From contig NZ_CP181045.1 in the NCBI RefSeq assembly GCF_047795645.1, positions 1,426,001 through 1,490,000 on the forward strand: a stretch of DNA of 64,000 bases. Direction: 5' to 3'. A model generated the notes under the pieces. That model was not told the DNA's origin and ran no database searches. It saw only the letters and a program-made list of their open reading frames with translations. A program made the position numbers and the translations under genes. This document shows, one piece after another, positions 1 to 8,907 of this stretch (position 1 is the first letter of the stretch; the number at the start of each line of letters is the position of its first letter). The DNA comes from Salipaludibacillus sp047795645. GTDB taxonomy: Bacteria > Bacillota > Bacilli > Bacillales > Salisediminibacteriaceae.

Positions 1-1
1 T

Positions 2-853
2 TTAATTAATGAACCCTATATTCTTGACCTATCTCCTGGGATGAGCATGATCGAAACCTTCACCAAACAAGGATATGATGTCTATTTACTAGATTTTGGC
101 AAGCCAGGGTACGAAGATAAAGACGTATCACTTGATGATTATATTACCAACTACATCCAACATGGCGTCGAACGCACGCTACGCCACGCGAATACGACGG
201 AATTGAGTATGATCGGCTATTGTCTTGGAGGAACATTGACTCTCATATACACAGCGCTCGCAAACGATGTGATTAAAAATCTCATTCTTTTTGCTCCTCC
301 GATAGATTTTAGCAGGACTCATACCTTTTCCAATTGGGTGAAAGCATTAAAAATAGATTCCTCCACTCTAGACCAATTCATTGATGATTACGGTTTAATT
401 CCGTCAACATTTATTGAAGCGGGATTGCGAATGGCTACTTCTCCACTTACATTCGGGTCTAAGTTAGCTTCTCTTAAACCTTCACATAATGAGAGAACAG
501 AACTCAAACACCAACTTGTAAAACAATGGTTAACGAGTCACATTCCTTTTTCTGGTGCGACGTTAAAACAGCTCATAAGCGAGATCATCTGTGATAATAA
601 ATTAGTTCAAAACCAATTAAAGATTGCTGGTCAGACGGTTCATCTTTCGAATATCAAAGCAAATCTCCTCGTCCTTTCAACAACCGATGATGAAATTGTC
701 CCAGAAGAACAAACACTGCCTGTCATGAAAAAGGTATCCAGTCCAGATAAAACTTATGAACGGATAAAAGGTGGACATATTTCACTTGCTTTAAAAGGGA
801 AATTACCTGATGTTCTTGAATTATGGCTTGATAAAAGGTCGATTCCACTATAA
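2..853 (+). CDS. phaC: Poly(3-hydroxyalkanoate) synthase subunit PhaC, C-terminal part
   Basis: Polymerises hydroxyacyl-CoA into polyhydroxyalkanoate storage granules. The frame is open to the window edge (LINEPYILDLSPG precedes the first Met at 41), and this matches the conserved block just before the nucleophile region, so the N-terminus lies outside the window. The lipase-like box GYCLGG has the catalytic Cys rather than Ser, about residue 61 counted from the Met at 41. A late Asp (TTDDEIVP) and His (GGHISLA) complete the triad of the alpha/beta hydrolase fold. In Bacillus the class IV enzyme pairs with PhaR, which would lie to the left. Confidence 0.88.
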   Translation, partial: LINEPYILDLSPGMSMIETFTKQGYDVYLLDFGKPGYEDKDVSLDDYITNYIQHGVERTLRHANTTELSMIGYCLGGTLTLIYTALANDVIKNLILFAPPIDFSRTHTFSNWVKALKIDSSTLDQFIDDYGLIPSTFIEAGLRMATSPLTFGSKLASLKPSHNERTELKHQLVKQWLTSHIPFSGATLKQLISEIICDNKLVQNQLKIAGQTVHLSNIKANLLVLSTTDDEIVPEEQTLPVMKKVSSPDKTYERIKGGHISLALKGKLPDVLELWLDKRSIPL

Positions 854-871
854 TAGGAACCTTTGATGGAA

Positions 872-913
872 ATAAAAAGAGAGCTTATGCTAAAATCTTG
901 CTAGCATAAGCTC
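872..913 (-). terminator. Rho-independent terminator of the PrsA-like gene
   Basis: A 12-bp perfect stem (GAGCTTATGCTA / TAGCATAAGCTC) lies between the two convergent genes. On the minus strand it is followed by TCTTTTTATT, so it ends the foldase transcript. The plus side lacks a good T tract. Confidence 0.8.
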
Positions 914-922
914 CTCATTCAT

Positions 923-1795
923 TTAAATTAAATATTCAATTTCGTATTTGTTCAATAACTCCTCAACCCATACACTATGTTGTGCGTTAACTTGCTCCTC
1001 CAATAGAGTATCATAAACCTCATCTTTCACATTGTTGTATTCTGCAGTTTCTTGCTCTATATGGTCTGTTACTTTAATAATATGAAAACCATATTCCGTT
1101 TCGACGGGATCGCTAATCTCTTCCACTTCCATTTGAAAAGCAACTTCTTCAAATTCTGGAACCATGGCGTTTCTTGCAAAATAACCGAGTTCTCCACCAG
1201 TTGCAGAATTACTTACGTCCGTTGAATATTCTAGAGCTAACTCACTGAATTCTTCGCCATCGTTAATTTTTTCTATCACTTCTTCCGCTGTTTCTAAACT
1301 TTCAACGAGGATGTGGCTTGCCTCCACTTGTTCTTCGACATCAAATAATGATCGATTTTCTTCAAAATAACTTTCTAGATCTTCATCGGAGAAGTCGAGC
1401 CAATCAGCCATTAATTTCTCACTTTTCAAATACATGTTGATCTCTTTCTCTAATGACTCCATCGTTAATCCATTAGATTCAATCGCGTTCAAGAAAGCCT
1501 CTTCCCCACCAGATTGATCGATATATTTCGCTAACTCTGTTTCTATCTCTTCTTCGGTCACAACGATATCTTTCTCATCCGCTTCCAATTCAATCACGCG
1601 ATTCATTACGAGAGCCTCGGTAGCTTGGGTACCGTAAGAATCAATTAAAAATTCTTTAAGTTCCTCTTCCGTGATTTTTTCTCCATCCACTGAAGCTATC
1701 GTCGTTTGCTGATTGGCTAAGAAAAGAAGAGATCCGATGGCAATGACTGCTAATACCGATACTAAAGTGAGTACTGTTTTATTTGTTGATGACAT
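923..1795 (-). CDS. PrsA-like membrane-anchored peptidyl-prolyl isomerase (parvulin)
   Basis: Extracytoplasmic foldase that helps secreted proteins fold after Sec export. Residues 8-27 form one hydrophobic N-terminal anchor. There is no lipobox Cys, so unlike classic PrsA this is a transmembrane rather than a lipoprotein form, closer to B. subtilis YacD in layout. A SurA-like N-domain follows. Residues about 158-246 are a rotamase domain, with EASHILVES at the start, GGELGYFARNAMVPEFE in the middle and EYGFHIIKV at the end. The protein is very rich in Glu and Asp, common in alkaliphile or halophile exoproteins. Neighbouring htrA and a sensor kinase suggest a secretion-quality group. Start ATG is preceded by AAGGGG. 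Confidence 0.85.
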   Translation of the reverse strand: MSSTNKTVLTLVSVLAVIAIGSLLFLANQQTTIASVDGEKITEEELKEFLIDSYGTQATEALVMNRVIELEADEKDIVVTEEEIETELAKYIDQSGGEEAFLNAIESNGLTMESLEKEINMYLKSEKLMADWLDFSDEDLESYFEENRSLFDVEEQVEASHILVESLETAEEVIEKINDGEEFSELALEYSTDVSNSATGGELGYFARNAMVPEFEEVAFQMEVEEISDPVETEYGFHIIKVTDHIEQETAEYNNVKDEVYDTLLEEQVNAQHSVWVEELLNKYEIEYLI

Positions 1796-1848
1796 GTTTT
1801 AACCCCTTTTTTATATTGGCAGTTTTTAATTAATTTGTATTTTTGCGT

Positions 1849-2025
1849 TATGCTGAAAATATGACCCTCTTTGCACAAAACTCGTGTGGTATGCTGAAAT
1901 CCTGCCTCCCTTTGCACAAAACTCGAGCGTTATGCTGAAATCCTGCCTCTCTTTGCACAAAACTCGAGTCTTATGCTGAAATCCTGCCTCCCTTTGCACA
2001 AAACTCGAGCCTTATGCTGAAATCC
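1849..2025. repeat. 41-bp tandem repeat, four units plus a partial fifth
   Basis: Starts of the motif TATGCTGAAA fall at 1849, 1890, 1931, 1972 and 2013, an exact 41-bp period. Each unit also contains TTTGCACAAAACTCG. The array fills the gap between the htrA stop and the foldase start. Reverse-complemented, it has the same TTCAGCATA...TTTTGTGCA core as the 42-bp repeats at 14353-14445. I see no open frame or terminator in it. Confidence 0.9.
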
Positions 2026-2028
2026 AGA

Positions 2029-3354
2029 TTAAGCTTCCGGTTCCGGTTCGTTTTCTAATTGATTACTCGTTAATGTTAGCTGAACCGTTTGTTCTACTTG
2101 ATCACGCAGAATTGTTATGTTAATTTCATCCCCTATTGAAAAGCCACTGTACAGAGTTTTTCGTAGATCTGTTGAATCTGCAATCGTTTCTCCATCAATC
2201 GATAGGATGATATCCTCCACTTCAAGTCCAGCAATATACGCTGCTGATCCTTCTTCCACACCGGTTATCATGATTCCTTCATCCTCTTCAAGACCACGCT
2301 CTTGTTTATAAAAAGATGGGAGTTCTATTACATCAGTTAAGACAATCCCTAAATATGGGCGAGCAACTGTCCCATTATCTATCAATTCTTCAACAATTGG
2401 CATCACTTCGTCACTTGGAATTGCAAAACCTAACCCCTCTATCCCTCTATTAGCGATTTTTAAGCTATTTATTCCAATTAATTCCCCGTCACGATTTATG
2501 AGCGCTCCACCACTGTTCCCTGGATTAATCGCTGCGTCCGTTTGTAGGACCGATAAATCCCAAGCGCCAGCTGACGTTTCTACCTCAAGTGAACGGTCAA
2601 TCGCACTAATTATTCCTTGTGTTACTGTTTTCGAAAGTTCTAGTCCAAGAGGATTTCCAATTGCCAATACTTCTTCACCAACTCGTACATTTGTTGAATC
2701 ACCGTACGTCAGTGCGACGTCATTTTCCTCAGATTCAACTCGGACAACACTTAAATCTGTCAACGCATCAGAGCCAATCACTTCACCAATACGTGTCTCA
2801 CCATTATCAAGTGATACTTCAATTTCGGTTGCCTCTTCTACGACATGATTGTTTGTCACAATATAGGTGTACTCCTCATCTGTATCAATAATGACACCTG
2901 TTCCTGTCCCAGCTTCTACTCCTTCTTCTGATAGGACAGTATTACCACTCGGCATCAGCCATGATTCCTGTTGAATATTGACAATCCCTACAATTGATTT
3001 CGATGCGTTTTCAATAACATCTTCTATAACGATTCCATCCCCAGTAGAGTCGACAACTTTCGTTACTTCTACTTCCTCTCCTTCTTCCGTCGCTACATTA
3101 TTTTCGCCTTCTAAAGCTTCGGCAAAGTTGTAGGGGCTTATCATATCGGTTTGAAATAAAAGGAGTACGCCTAGAGTCGCTCCTACAAATCCTCCACCAA
3201 CAGGCAAAAAGTAGGTACGGAACCACCCAGATGAATTTTGGGTTTGCTTTTGTTTTGTTGTTACTGGTGATGGTGATTCTATCGGTGAATCTCCTTTTAC
3301 TTCATCAGGGCTTTCCATTTCTTCCACTTTGTCTTCGTTGAATTCATTCATCAT
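2029..3354 (-). CDS. htrA: HtrA/DegP-like membrane serine protease with PDZ domain
   Basis: Degrades misfolded exported proteins at the outer face of the membrane. The layout is an acidic cytosolic N-terminus (1-45), one membrane span (about 46-68), a trypsin-like domain and one C-terminal PDZ domain (about 325-425). The catalytic triad is visible as His170 (TNNHVV), Asp200 (ALTDLSVV) and Ser281 (NPGNSGGALI). B. subtilis has three such proteases (HtrA, HtrB, YyxA), and I cannot tell which one this matches. Length 441 aa is normal. It lies downstream of a two-component system on the same strand; in B. subtilis htrA and htrB are controlled by CssRS, so a similar link is plausible but unproven. 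Confidence 0.9.
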   Translation of the reverse strand: MMNEFNEDKVEEMESPDEVKGDSPIESPSPVTTKQKQTQNSSGWFRTYFLPVGGGFVGATLGVLLLFQTDMISPYNFAEALEGENNVATEEGEEVEVTKVVDSTGDGIVIEDVIENASKSIVGIVNIQQESWLMPSGNTVLSEEGVEAGTGTGVIIDTDEEYTYIVTNNHVVEEATEIEVSLDNGETRIGEVIGSDALTDLSVVRVESEENDVALTYGDSTNVRVGEEVLAIGNPLGLELSKTVTQGIISAIDRSLEVETSAGAWDLSVLQTDAAINPGNSGGALINRDGELIGINSLKIANRGIEGLGFAIPSDEVMPIVEELIDNGTVARPYLGIVLTDVIELPSFYKQERGLEEDEGIMITGVEEGSAAYIAGLEVEDIILSIDGETIADSTDLRKTLYSGFSIGDEINITILRDQVEQTVQLTLTSNQLENEPEPEA

Positions 3355-3566
3355 TAATTTCTCCTTTCTTCATGACAAATTTTGATCTAATCATATCTTA
3401 AGCCTCTATTACGTCGGCTTGATGTCAGAAATCTCAAAAATTGTGAAAGGAAAAATAAGATAAGCCAAAAACACTTGATTTTTTATAAATGTTGGACACT
3501 CATTCATGCTAGAGCCTTGTAAGTGCCCAGCATCCAACTCTATTTCGCTCTATTCATTCGAGATCA

Positions 3567-3663
3567 TTAGAAAAACTTGGCTTGTCGCCAAGTCCTTCAT
3601 GGCGAAAGCCTTAGTTTATCTTATACTTTAATTCTCTTTAGCGAAGTTAAACATTTTTAAAGT
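3567..3663. repeat. Dispersed structured element, copy A
   Basis: About 97 bp, shared with copies at 11488-11581 and 13436-13530. Read on plus it has a CTTGGC/GCCAAG hairpin, a GGC-GAAA-GCC mini-hairpin and outer ACTTTAA/TTAAAGT arms. Read on minus it ends as ACTTGGC-GACAA-GCCAAGT followed by TTTTTCT, which resembles an intrinsic terminator. It sits between the htrA start and the terminator of the histidine kinase gene. Together with that terminator it accounts for most of the 3355-3718 gap. Confidence 0.85.
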
Positions 3664-3666
3664 GCG

Positions 3667-3711
3667 AAAAAAGTCTAGCAGCACAACACCGTGCAAAACT
3701 AGACTTTTTTT
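3667..3711 (-). terminator. Terminator of the two-component operon
   Basis: A long stem (AAAAAAGTCTAG / CTAGACTTTTTTT) contains a nested GCAC/GTGC helix. It lies 8 bp past the kinase stop codon and has T runs in both directions. Confidence 0.85.
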
Positions 3712-3718
3712 ATCTGCT

Positions 3719-5149
3719 TCAATTATCGTCCTTATCCGGTGCAATCGGCAGGATAAGCGTAAACACCGATCCTACATCATCACTCGACGTTAATGCTAGA
3801 CTACCACCAAGACCTTCAGCAAGCATTCGACTAAGTGCCAACCCTAAACCTAGCCCTCTCGTCTGGTACTTTTTTCCTTCTCCACGAAAAAAGCGCTCAA
3901 AGATAAATTCTTGCTCAGTAGCAGGAATTCCGATCCCTTCATCACAAACATCCACGCGTACGTTCTTACCTTGCGCACGAACTCGCACGACGATAACACT
4001 CGAATCACGCCCCGCCATTGCTTGTAAACCATTGTTTAATAAATTCGTGATTATTTGCTGAAAGCGAACGATATCTAAATTCACTTCAAGATCCTCCACC
4101 TCTGCAGAAATGTCGTGCTTTACTTCGCAGCTTGTATGACTTGCACGCCACTGTGTGACAGCTTCTTTCAGTTCGTTTACGACCAGCAATCTCTCCTTAT
4201 TCATAGGAATGGCATCAACAGCTAAGGAGTTAAAAACTAATAAATCTTCCACCATCGTCTGTAATTTTTCCGTTTCCTTTAATGAAAATTTTATAAACGA
4301 TTTCGCTTCTTCCCCTTCTACGACACCTTGGTCAAGAGCCTGCAATAAACCACTAATCGAGGTTACCGGTGTTTTTAATTCGTGAGTCACACCTGCTAGT
4401 AAGGTTGTACGAGTTTCTTCTAATTGCTCAAGTCTACTAGACATCTCATTAAAGGATTCTACTAATTCATAAACTTCTTCTTCTTTAATTGAATCCGAGG
4501 AAAGTTCCATTTTTTGATAAGTACCTTCTTTAATTTTTCGAACGCCATTGGATACATATTTAATTGGGGCAACTAGACGGCGAGATTGAAAGTAAATCGC
4601 TCCCCATCCAAGAACAGCCATACTTAAAAGCATCATAATCAATTGACTATACTCTTGCTCGACAGATGTGACAAACTCTTCTTTTTGTAACACAAGCACC
4701 CAACCAAAAATGATCCCTTGTTCCTCTATCGGAGCTTTCACGACATAGTAATTGTCTCCCTCATTAGTTAAATCGACAACTTGAACATCTTCTTCATACT
4801 CCAATATAGACGTTGGGAAGCTTCGAATGTAGAGACCTTCCGGACGATTAAAAGGTGAAATTGTTCGACCAGTTGGATCGACGACAAAAACATGAGTTTC
4901 TTCACGAATCTGTGGATTTATTTCCGGTGATCCTTCAAGATCTGTTCTGCTTTCACTTAAATTAAGTACTTGTGAAGCTGTCTGTTCAGCCATAAACCGT
5001 GTTAAATCTATCCGATTTTCAATTGTTGTATGGCGAATCCAAAGTGCCGAAATGATGCCAATCACTATTAAGCCAACAACGAGCGTCATTAAATAACGTT
5101 TAGTCCAGTGTTGAAGGAGCGGTATCCGTTTATTTTTTTGTATAGACAC
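3719..5149 (-). CDS. Sensor histidine kinase
   Basis: Membrane sensor of a two-component pair. It has two spans (about 19-38 and 170-188) enclosing a ~130-residue extracytoplasmic sensor that resembles a single Cache/PAS-like fold. A HAMP linker (about 190-245) follows, then a HisKA box with phospho-His256 (THELKTPV). The HATPase domain shows the N box (NNLLNNGLQAM), G1 (DEGIGIP), F box (FERFF) and G2 (GLGLGLAL). It starts with GTG and overlaps the end of the response regulator gene by 20 nt, so the two are translationally coupled. The signal is unknown. The downstream htrA-like protease suggests, but does not prove, envelope stress. Confidence 0.9.
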   Translation of the reverse strand: MSIQKNKRIPLLQHWTKRYLMTLVVGLIVIGIISALWIRHTTIENRIDLTRFMAEQTASQVLNLSESRTDLEGSPEINPQIREETHVFVVDPTGRTISPFNRPEGLYIRSFPTSILEYEEDVQVVDLTNEGDNYYVVKAPIEEQGIIFGWVLVLQKEEFVTSVEQEYSQLIMMLLSMAVLGWGAIYFQSRRLVAPIKYVSNGVRKIKEGTYQKMELSSDSIKEEEVYELVESFNEMSSRLEQLEETRTTLLAGVTHELKTPVTSISGLLQALDQGVVEGEEAKSFIKFSLKETEKLQTMVEDLLVFNSLAVDAIPMNKERLLVVNELKEAVTQWRASHTSCEVKHDISAEVEDLEVNLDIVRFQQIITNLLNNGLQAMAGRDSSVIVVRVRAQGKNVRVDVCDEGIGIPATEQEFIFERFFRGEGKKYQTRGLGLGLALSRMLAEGLGGSLALTSSDDVGSVFTLILPIAPDKDDN

Positions 5150-5822
5150 GGAACTGATACCCCATTCCTCTCACTGTCGTTAATTCGCCTTCTTCGGTTG
5201 ACCAATTTCGTAAGGCTTTTCGAATTCGCTTTACTGATAGGTCAACCGCCCGATCTGTGCCTTGATAATCAATGCCCCAAACACTTTCTAATAATTGTTC
5301 ACGCGTTAATGTTTGATTTGGATGTCTGGCAAAATAAACAAGCAAGCTAAAGTCTCTAGGCAACAGGGATACAATGTTTCCGTCCACACGAACATCTCTT
5401 GTTGCTTCATTTATCATCAATTCACCAAAAATAAATGAGGAACTCTCCTCATTTGAGCTTTTCGTTACGCGACGCAGCACAGCATGAACTCGTGCGACTA
5501 CTTCATCTGCAACGAAAGGTTTCGTTATATAATCATCCGCCCCACTATTCAATCCAGTCAATCGATGTTGCACATCCCCCAAAGCTGTCAGCATAAGAAC
5601 GGGACAATCGCTTTCTTTCCGTATTTCATTAAGAATACTCCAACCATCTCGGTCTGGCAGCATGACGTCTAGTAGAATTAAGTCGGGTTTATGATCATAA
5701 TAGGCATCGACTCCTTCACTTCCTGTGAATGCTTGAATCACCATCCAACCCTCTCTTTGCAAAAATACGCGTAACACATGATTAATTGATTCTTCATCTT
5801 CTATCACTAGTATTGTTGTCAC
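5130..5822 (-). CDS. OmpR/PhoB-family response regulator
   Basis: Transcription factor partner of the adjacent kinase. The receiver domain (about 1-115) carries the acidic pair (EDEE), phospho-acceptor Asp52 (LILLDVMLP), Thr79 (LMLTA) and Lys101 (ITKPF). The C-terminal winged-helix domain (about 130-228) has LLPRDFSLL and the recognition-helix region DRAVDLSVKRIRKAL, and ends RGMGYQF. Length 230 aa is standard. It is the first gene of the pair. Confidence 0.93.
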   Translation of the reverse strand: MTTILVIEDEESINHVLRVFLQREGWMVIQAFTGSEGVDAYYDHKPDLILLDVMLPDRDGWSILNEIRKESDCPVLMLTALGDVQHRLTGLNSGADDYITKPFVADEVVARVHAVLRRVTKSSNEESSSFIFGELMINEATRDVRVDGNIVSLLPRDFSLLVYFARHPNQTLTREQLLESVWGIDYQGTDRAVDLSVKRIRKALRNWSTEEGELTTVRGMGYQFRVYTKK

Positions 5823-5920
5823 GGCAATCTTCCTCTCAACCTTTGTTATTGGATGTTACCATGATAGATAAATTTAATCGAGAGAATAGGCGGAATATCT
5901 GTGTAATCGCTATTCGAAAT

Positions 5921-6109
5921 TCAATATAAAGACGAAGGTCCCTCGTCTAATGATGCAGCGAGTATAAGGTACATAACCAAAAATCCCGGAGTTACAATAA
6001 ATATTAACCTTACTGTGAAAGTAGAAATTCCAAAAAACTCTGCTATACCACCACAGACTCCAAATAATGCCTTATCTCTAGATGATTTAATTAGTTTCTT
6101 GTTCCCCAT
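5921..6109 (-). CDS. PspC-domain small membrane protein
   Basis: A 62-aa protein made of one PspC domain. The family signature KLIKSSRDKALFGVCGGIAE is followed by a helix (FTVRLIFIVT) and a hydrophobic membrane segment (PGFLVMYLILAASL). PspC proteins belong to the phage-shock/envelope stress network. A pspA operon is also present at 59-63 kb, but nothing here shows direct coupling. The start follows AAGGGGGAATCGGA. Confidence 0.9.
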   Translation of the reverse strand: MGNKKLIKSSRDKALFGVCGGIAEFFGISTFTVRLIFIVTPGFLVMYLILAASLDEGPSSLY

Positions 6110-6143
6110 TCCGATTCCCCCTTATTATAAAATGAATACTTTG

Positions 6144-6170
6144 GAAGCAAAAGAACCGTCCCCGTGCTTC
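6144..6170. repeat. GAAGC...GCTTC hairpin repeat, copy 1
   Basis: GAAGC-AAAAGAACCGTCCCCGT-GCTTC lies directly downstream of the sulP stop. The same sequence with two changes recurs at 59156-59182. The minus side has no T tract, so this copy is not an obvious intrinsic terminator. Confidence 0.75.
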
Positions 6171-6178
6171 CTCAGAAC

Positions 6179-7894
6179 TTAAATTGAGTAATCTTCAGCT
6201 GACTTTTGTTCAGGTTGATAGAAATACGAAACGAGACCTTTCGCTTTTATTAATTGTTCAAGGGTCAAATGATTTTCTTGCTCTTTAAACTTCACATCCC
6301 AACCTGCTGTGTTAACTAAATCTCGTATATCCCCTTTCATATTTGCAAATATGACTGTGATATCTCGTTTCTTTTGATATGAAATAATCATTTCTTCTAG
6401 TTTTTTAATAGAGACCGTATCAATATCATTTACTCCACTCATATCTGCAATGATCCATTGTATATTTTTATTTTTTTGAGTGTTTATTTTTATCTTCTCC
6501 TCAAAAAAAGCAATATTAGCAAAGTGTAGAGAGGAATCAATTCGCACGATTAATACTTCCTGTGAAGTTACTGCATTAGGATACCATTTAATGTCACGAA
6601 AAGTCTTTTCGTCTTTGACATATCCTAGCTGAACAATATTTGGTTTTGCACTTTTAATAATGATTAAAACGAGTGTGAAAATAGCTCCAATGATAATTCC
6701 CCATTGAATACCAACAAATAGAGTAACTAACAATGTTATGAGCCAGATCCACCCCTCTAGAGGCTTTATATTAAAAAGATAGACCATCGTTTTAAAATCA
6801 ATTAGTTTATATATCGCGACAATAATTATCGAAGCTAAGACGGCATTTGGTAAATAGTAAAATAAAGACGTAAAAAACAAAACAGTAATGATGACACTAG
6901 CCGCAGTGATAATAGAAGTAACCTGTGTCCTCCCGCCCGCTTCGTGGTTAACAGCTGTTCGAGAATAACTACCATTTACCGGAAACGAGTGAAAAAACGA
7001 TCCGATAATATTTGCAAGACCTAATGCTCGTAACTCTTTATTTGGGTAAATTTTATAATTTTCTTTTTGGGCAATCGTCTGTGAAATTGCTAGGGACTCC
7101 ATAAAACCAAGAAGTGCAATGGTAAGTGCCATTGGGAACAACATTTGAATTGTTTGAATAGAGAAATTAGGAATAGTTAAGCCAGGAAAACCTTGTGGAA
7201 TATGACCAATTGTCTGTAAACCTAGTTCGTCTAAACGAAATAGCATCACCGCACCTATAGCTCCTACCACAATGATTAAAGCACTAGGTAGGCGTGGATA
7301 CAGCTTACCTAACACAAGAAGACCAATTACACTTACAAGTCCTACAGCCAACGTCGTTAGATGTATCCCATTCATATTATCTACTATATCAAGAAACAAA
7401 AGATGAATCTGTAAGTAATTCCCTACATCAATCCCTAAAAGATGTTTCAATTGACTAAGACCAATTATAATCGCAGCTGCTGTTGTATAGCCACTCATCA
7501 CAGATTGAGGGATAAATTTAACGACAAACCCTCCATTAAGAACCCCCAATAATAATTGGATTACCCCCACCATCATTGCGAGCGTTAAAGCAATCGTAAT
7601 GTACTCCCCTGATCCAGGTTCTGCATAGATAGATACGCCTGAAAAAACGAGTAAAGATGTAATAGCGACAGGGCCTACAGATAAGTGCTTAGATGAAGCG
7701 AAGAACGCATAAATGATTAATGGAATAGTTGATGCATATAACCCCATCACTGGCGGAAGACCAGCTAACATGGCATAAGCCATACTTTGCGGAATAAGCA
7801 TAACAAAGAGTGTTAACCCTGCAATCAAATCATGTTTAAACACTGTTTCGTTATATGTATGATCCAATTGGAAGGGATTGAATTTTTTGTTCAT
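6179..7894 (-). CDS. SulP-family anion permease with STAS domain
   Basis: Secondary transporter for sulfate, bicarbonate or a related anion in the cytoplasmic membrane. About ten hydrophobic segments cover residues 25-435. The first holds the SulP signature region (AGLTLFVMLIPQSMAYAML). A C-terminal STAS domain (about 455-550) contains VLIVRIDSSLHFANIAFFEE and the NTP-binding-like loop MSGVNDIDTVS. Length 571 aa is typical. It appears to be a single-gene unit. The substrate cannot be read from the sequence; bicarbonate uptake would fit an alkaliphile, but that is inference. Confidence 0.9.
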   Translation of the reverse strand: MNKKFNPFQLDHTYNETVFKHDLIAGLTLFVMLIPQSMAYAMLAGLPPVMGLYASTIPLIIYAFFASSKHLSVGPVAITSLLVFSGVSIYAEPGSGEYITIALTLAMMVGVIQLLLGVLNGGFVVKFIPQSVMSGYTTAAAIIIGLSQLKHLLGIDVGNYLQIHLLFLDIVDNMNGIHLTTLAVGLVSVIGLLVLGKLYPRLPSALIIVVGAIGAVMLFRLDELGLQTIGHIPQGFPGLTIPNFSIQTIQMLFPMALTIALLGFMESLAISQTIAQKENYKIYPNKELRALGLANIIGSFFHSFPVNGSYSRTAVNHEAGGRTQVTSIITAASVIITVLFFTSLFYYLPNAVLASIIIVAIYKLIDFKTMVYLFNIKPLEGWIWLITLLVTLFVGIQWGIIIGAIFTLVLIIIKSAKPNIVQLGYVKDEKTFRDIKWYPNAVTSQEVLIVRIDSSLHFANIAFFEEKIKINTQKNKNIQWIIADMSGVNDIDTVSIKKLEEMIISYQKKRDITVIFANMKGDIRDLVNTAGWDVKFKEQENHLTLEQLIKAKGLVSYFYQPEQKSAEDYSI

Positions 7895-8209
7895 GGTAAA
7901 CGAACCCTTTCTATCAAAACAATTTTCTTCATATAGTAATATAGATCTTGTATATATATATGTAACACGCTAGTTTTTTCCTTCACTAATGCAAGCTAAA
8001 TTAATATGTTGTATGATGATATTGTCCTATTCATACTACCATATAATATAAAAGGTAGCGTCAAGATTACGCCTTCTATTTTACGCCTATCTTAGGCTAC
8101 ATTGCACGAAATTAATGTAGCTCACGCAAAATATTTTATCATCGATATTTTAAAGATATCAAATGAATCAATATCGAACAATTAAATGAAGCAATAGAGA
8201 GGAGAAATT
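7895..8209. other. 315-bp intergenic region between divergent genes
   Basis: An AT-rich spacer that must hold the promoters of sulP (leftward) and the GNAT gene (rightward). The only structure I see is a stem GCTACATT / AATGTAGC around 8095-8120. There is no credible coding frame. Confidence 0.5.
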
Positions 8210-8758
8210 ATGATTATTCGAAAAGCAAAACTAGACGACTGGAAAGGAATTGCCCGTGTTCATGTTGATTGTTTACACTCAGCATATCAAGGGACTCTAC
8301 CGTCAAGTGTATTGGATAAATTCACGTACACCGATAGAGAGAAGCGTTGGGAGAAAGACCTGTCGAAGTCTACTAGCGGAGGAACAATGACCTATGTTGT
8401 CGAGGATAAAAACGATGAAATTGTTGGGTTTGCTCTTGGAGGAACGATGAGAGATGCACGCTTAAGAATCAAATATACAGGAGAGTGTTACGGCATATAC
8501 GTGCATCCAGATAAGCAAGGACAAGGACTTGGCAAAAAGTTATTTGAAAGTGTCGCACAACACATTGCTTCTCTTCACCACTCCTCTATGGGTTTATGGA
8601 CGTTTAAACATCACGAGTCTGCTTCCTTTTACAAACACCTTGGCGGGGAAGAAATATACGAAAAGAATACAACCATAGCCGGAAAAGAATTAGAAGAATC
8701 CGCATTTGGATGGGATAACCTAACTAACTTTTCCGTTTTGAACAAGAGTTTAAACTGA
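8210..8758 (+). CDS. GNAT-family N-acetyltransferase
   Basis: A 182-aa acetyl-CoA-dependent acyltransferase of unknown substrate. The N-terminus (IIRKAKLDDWKGIARVHVDC) is the usual beta1-alpha1 of the fold. The acetyl-CoA loop is at IYVHPDKQGQGLGKKLFESV (Q/RxxGxG/A type). The C-terminal part has the family pattern SASFYKHLGGE. Start ATG is preceded by GAGGAG. It stands alone and faces away from sulP. Confidence 0.9.
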   Translation: MIIRKAKLDDWKGIARVHVDCLHSAYQGTLPSSVLDKFTYTDREKRWEKDLSKSTSGGTMTYVVEDKNDEIVGFALGGTMRDARLRIKYTGECYGIYVHPDKQGQGLGKKLFESVAQHIASLHHSSMGLWTFKHHESASFYKHLGGEEIYEKNTTIAGKELEESAFGWDNLTNFSVLNKSLN

Positions 8759-8853
8759 CACGAAAAGATCTCGCGGCGGACAAGGAACTGTAAATCGTTC
8801 TCAACTCCCTCTATTTTTAGACAAATATAACAACCAAAACATGACATCAACGC

Positions 8854-8888
8854 AAAAAACTATAGAGATATTTCTCTATAGTTTTTTT
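8854..8888. terminator. Bidirectional terminator between GNAT and DUF3231 genes
   Basis: The stem AAAAAACTATAGAGA / TCTCTATAGTTTTTTT has a 4-nt loop and gives a T tract on both strands. It sits between convergent genes. Confidence 0.85.
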
Positions 8889-8907
8889 CATGGGGGATAA
8901 TTTGAAG

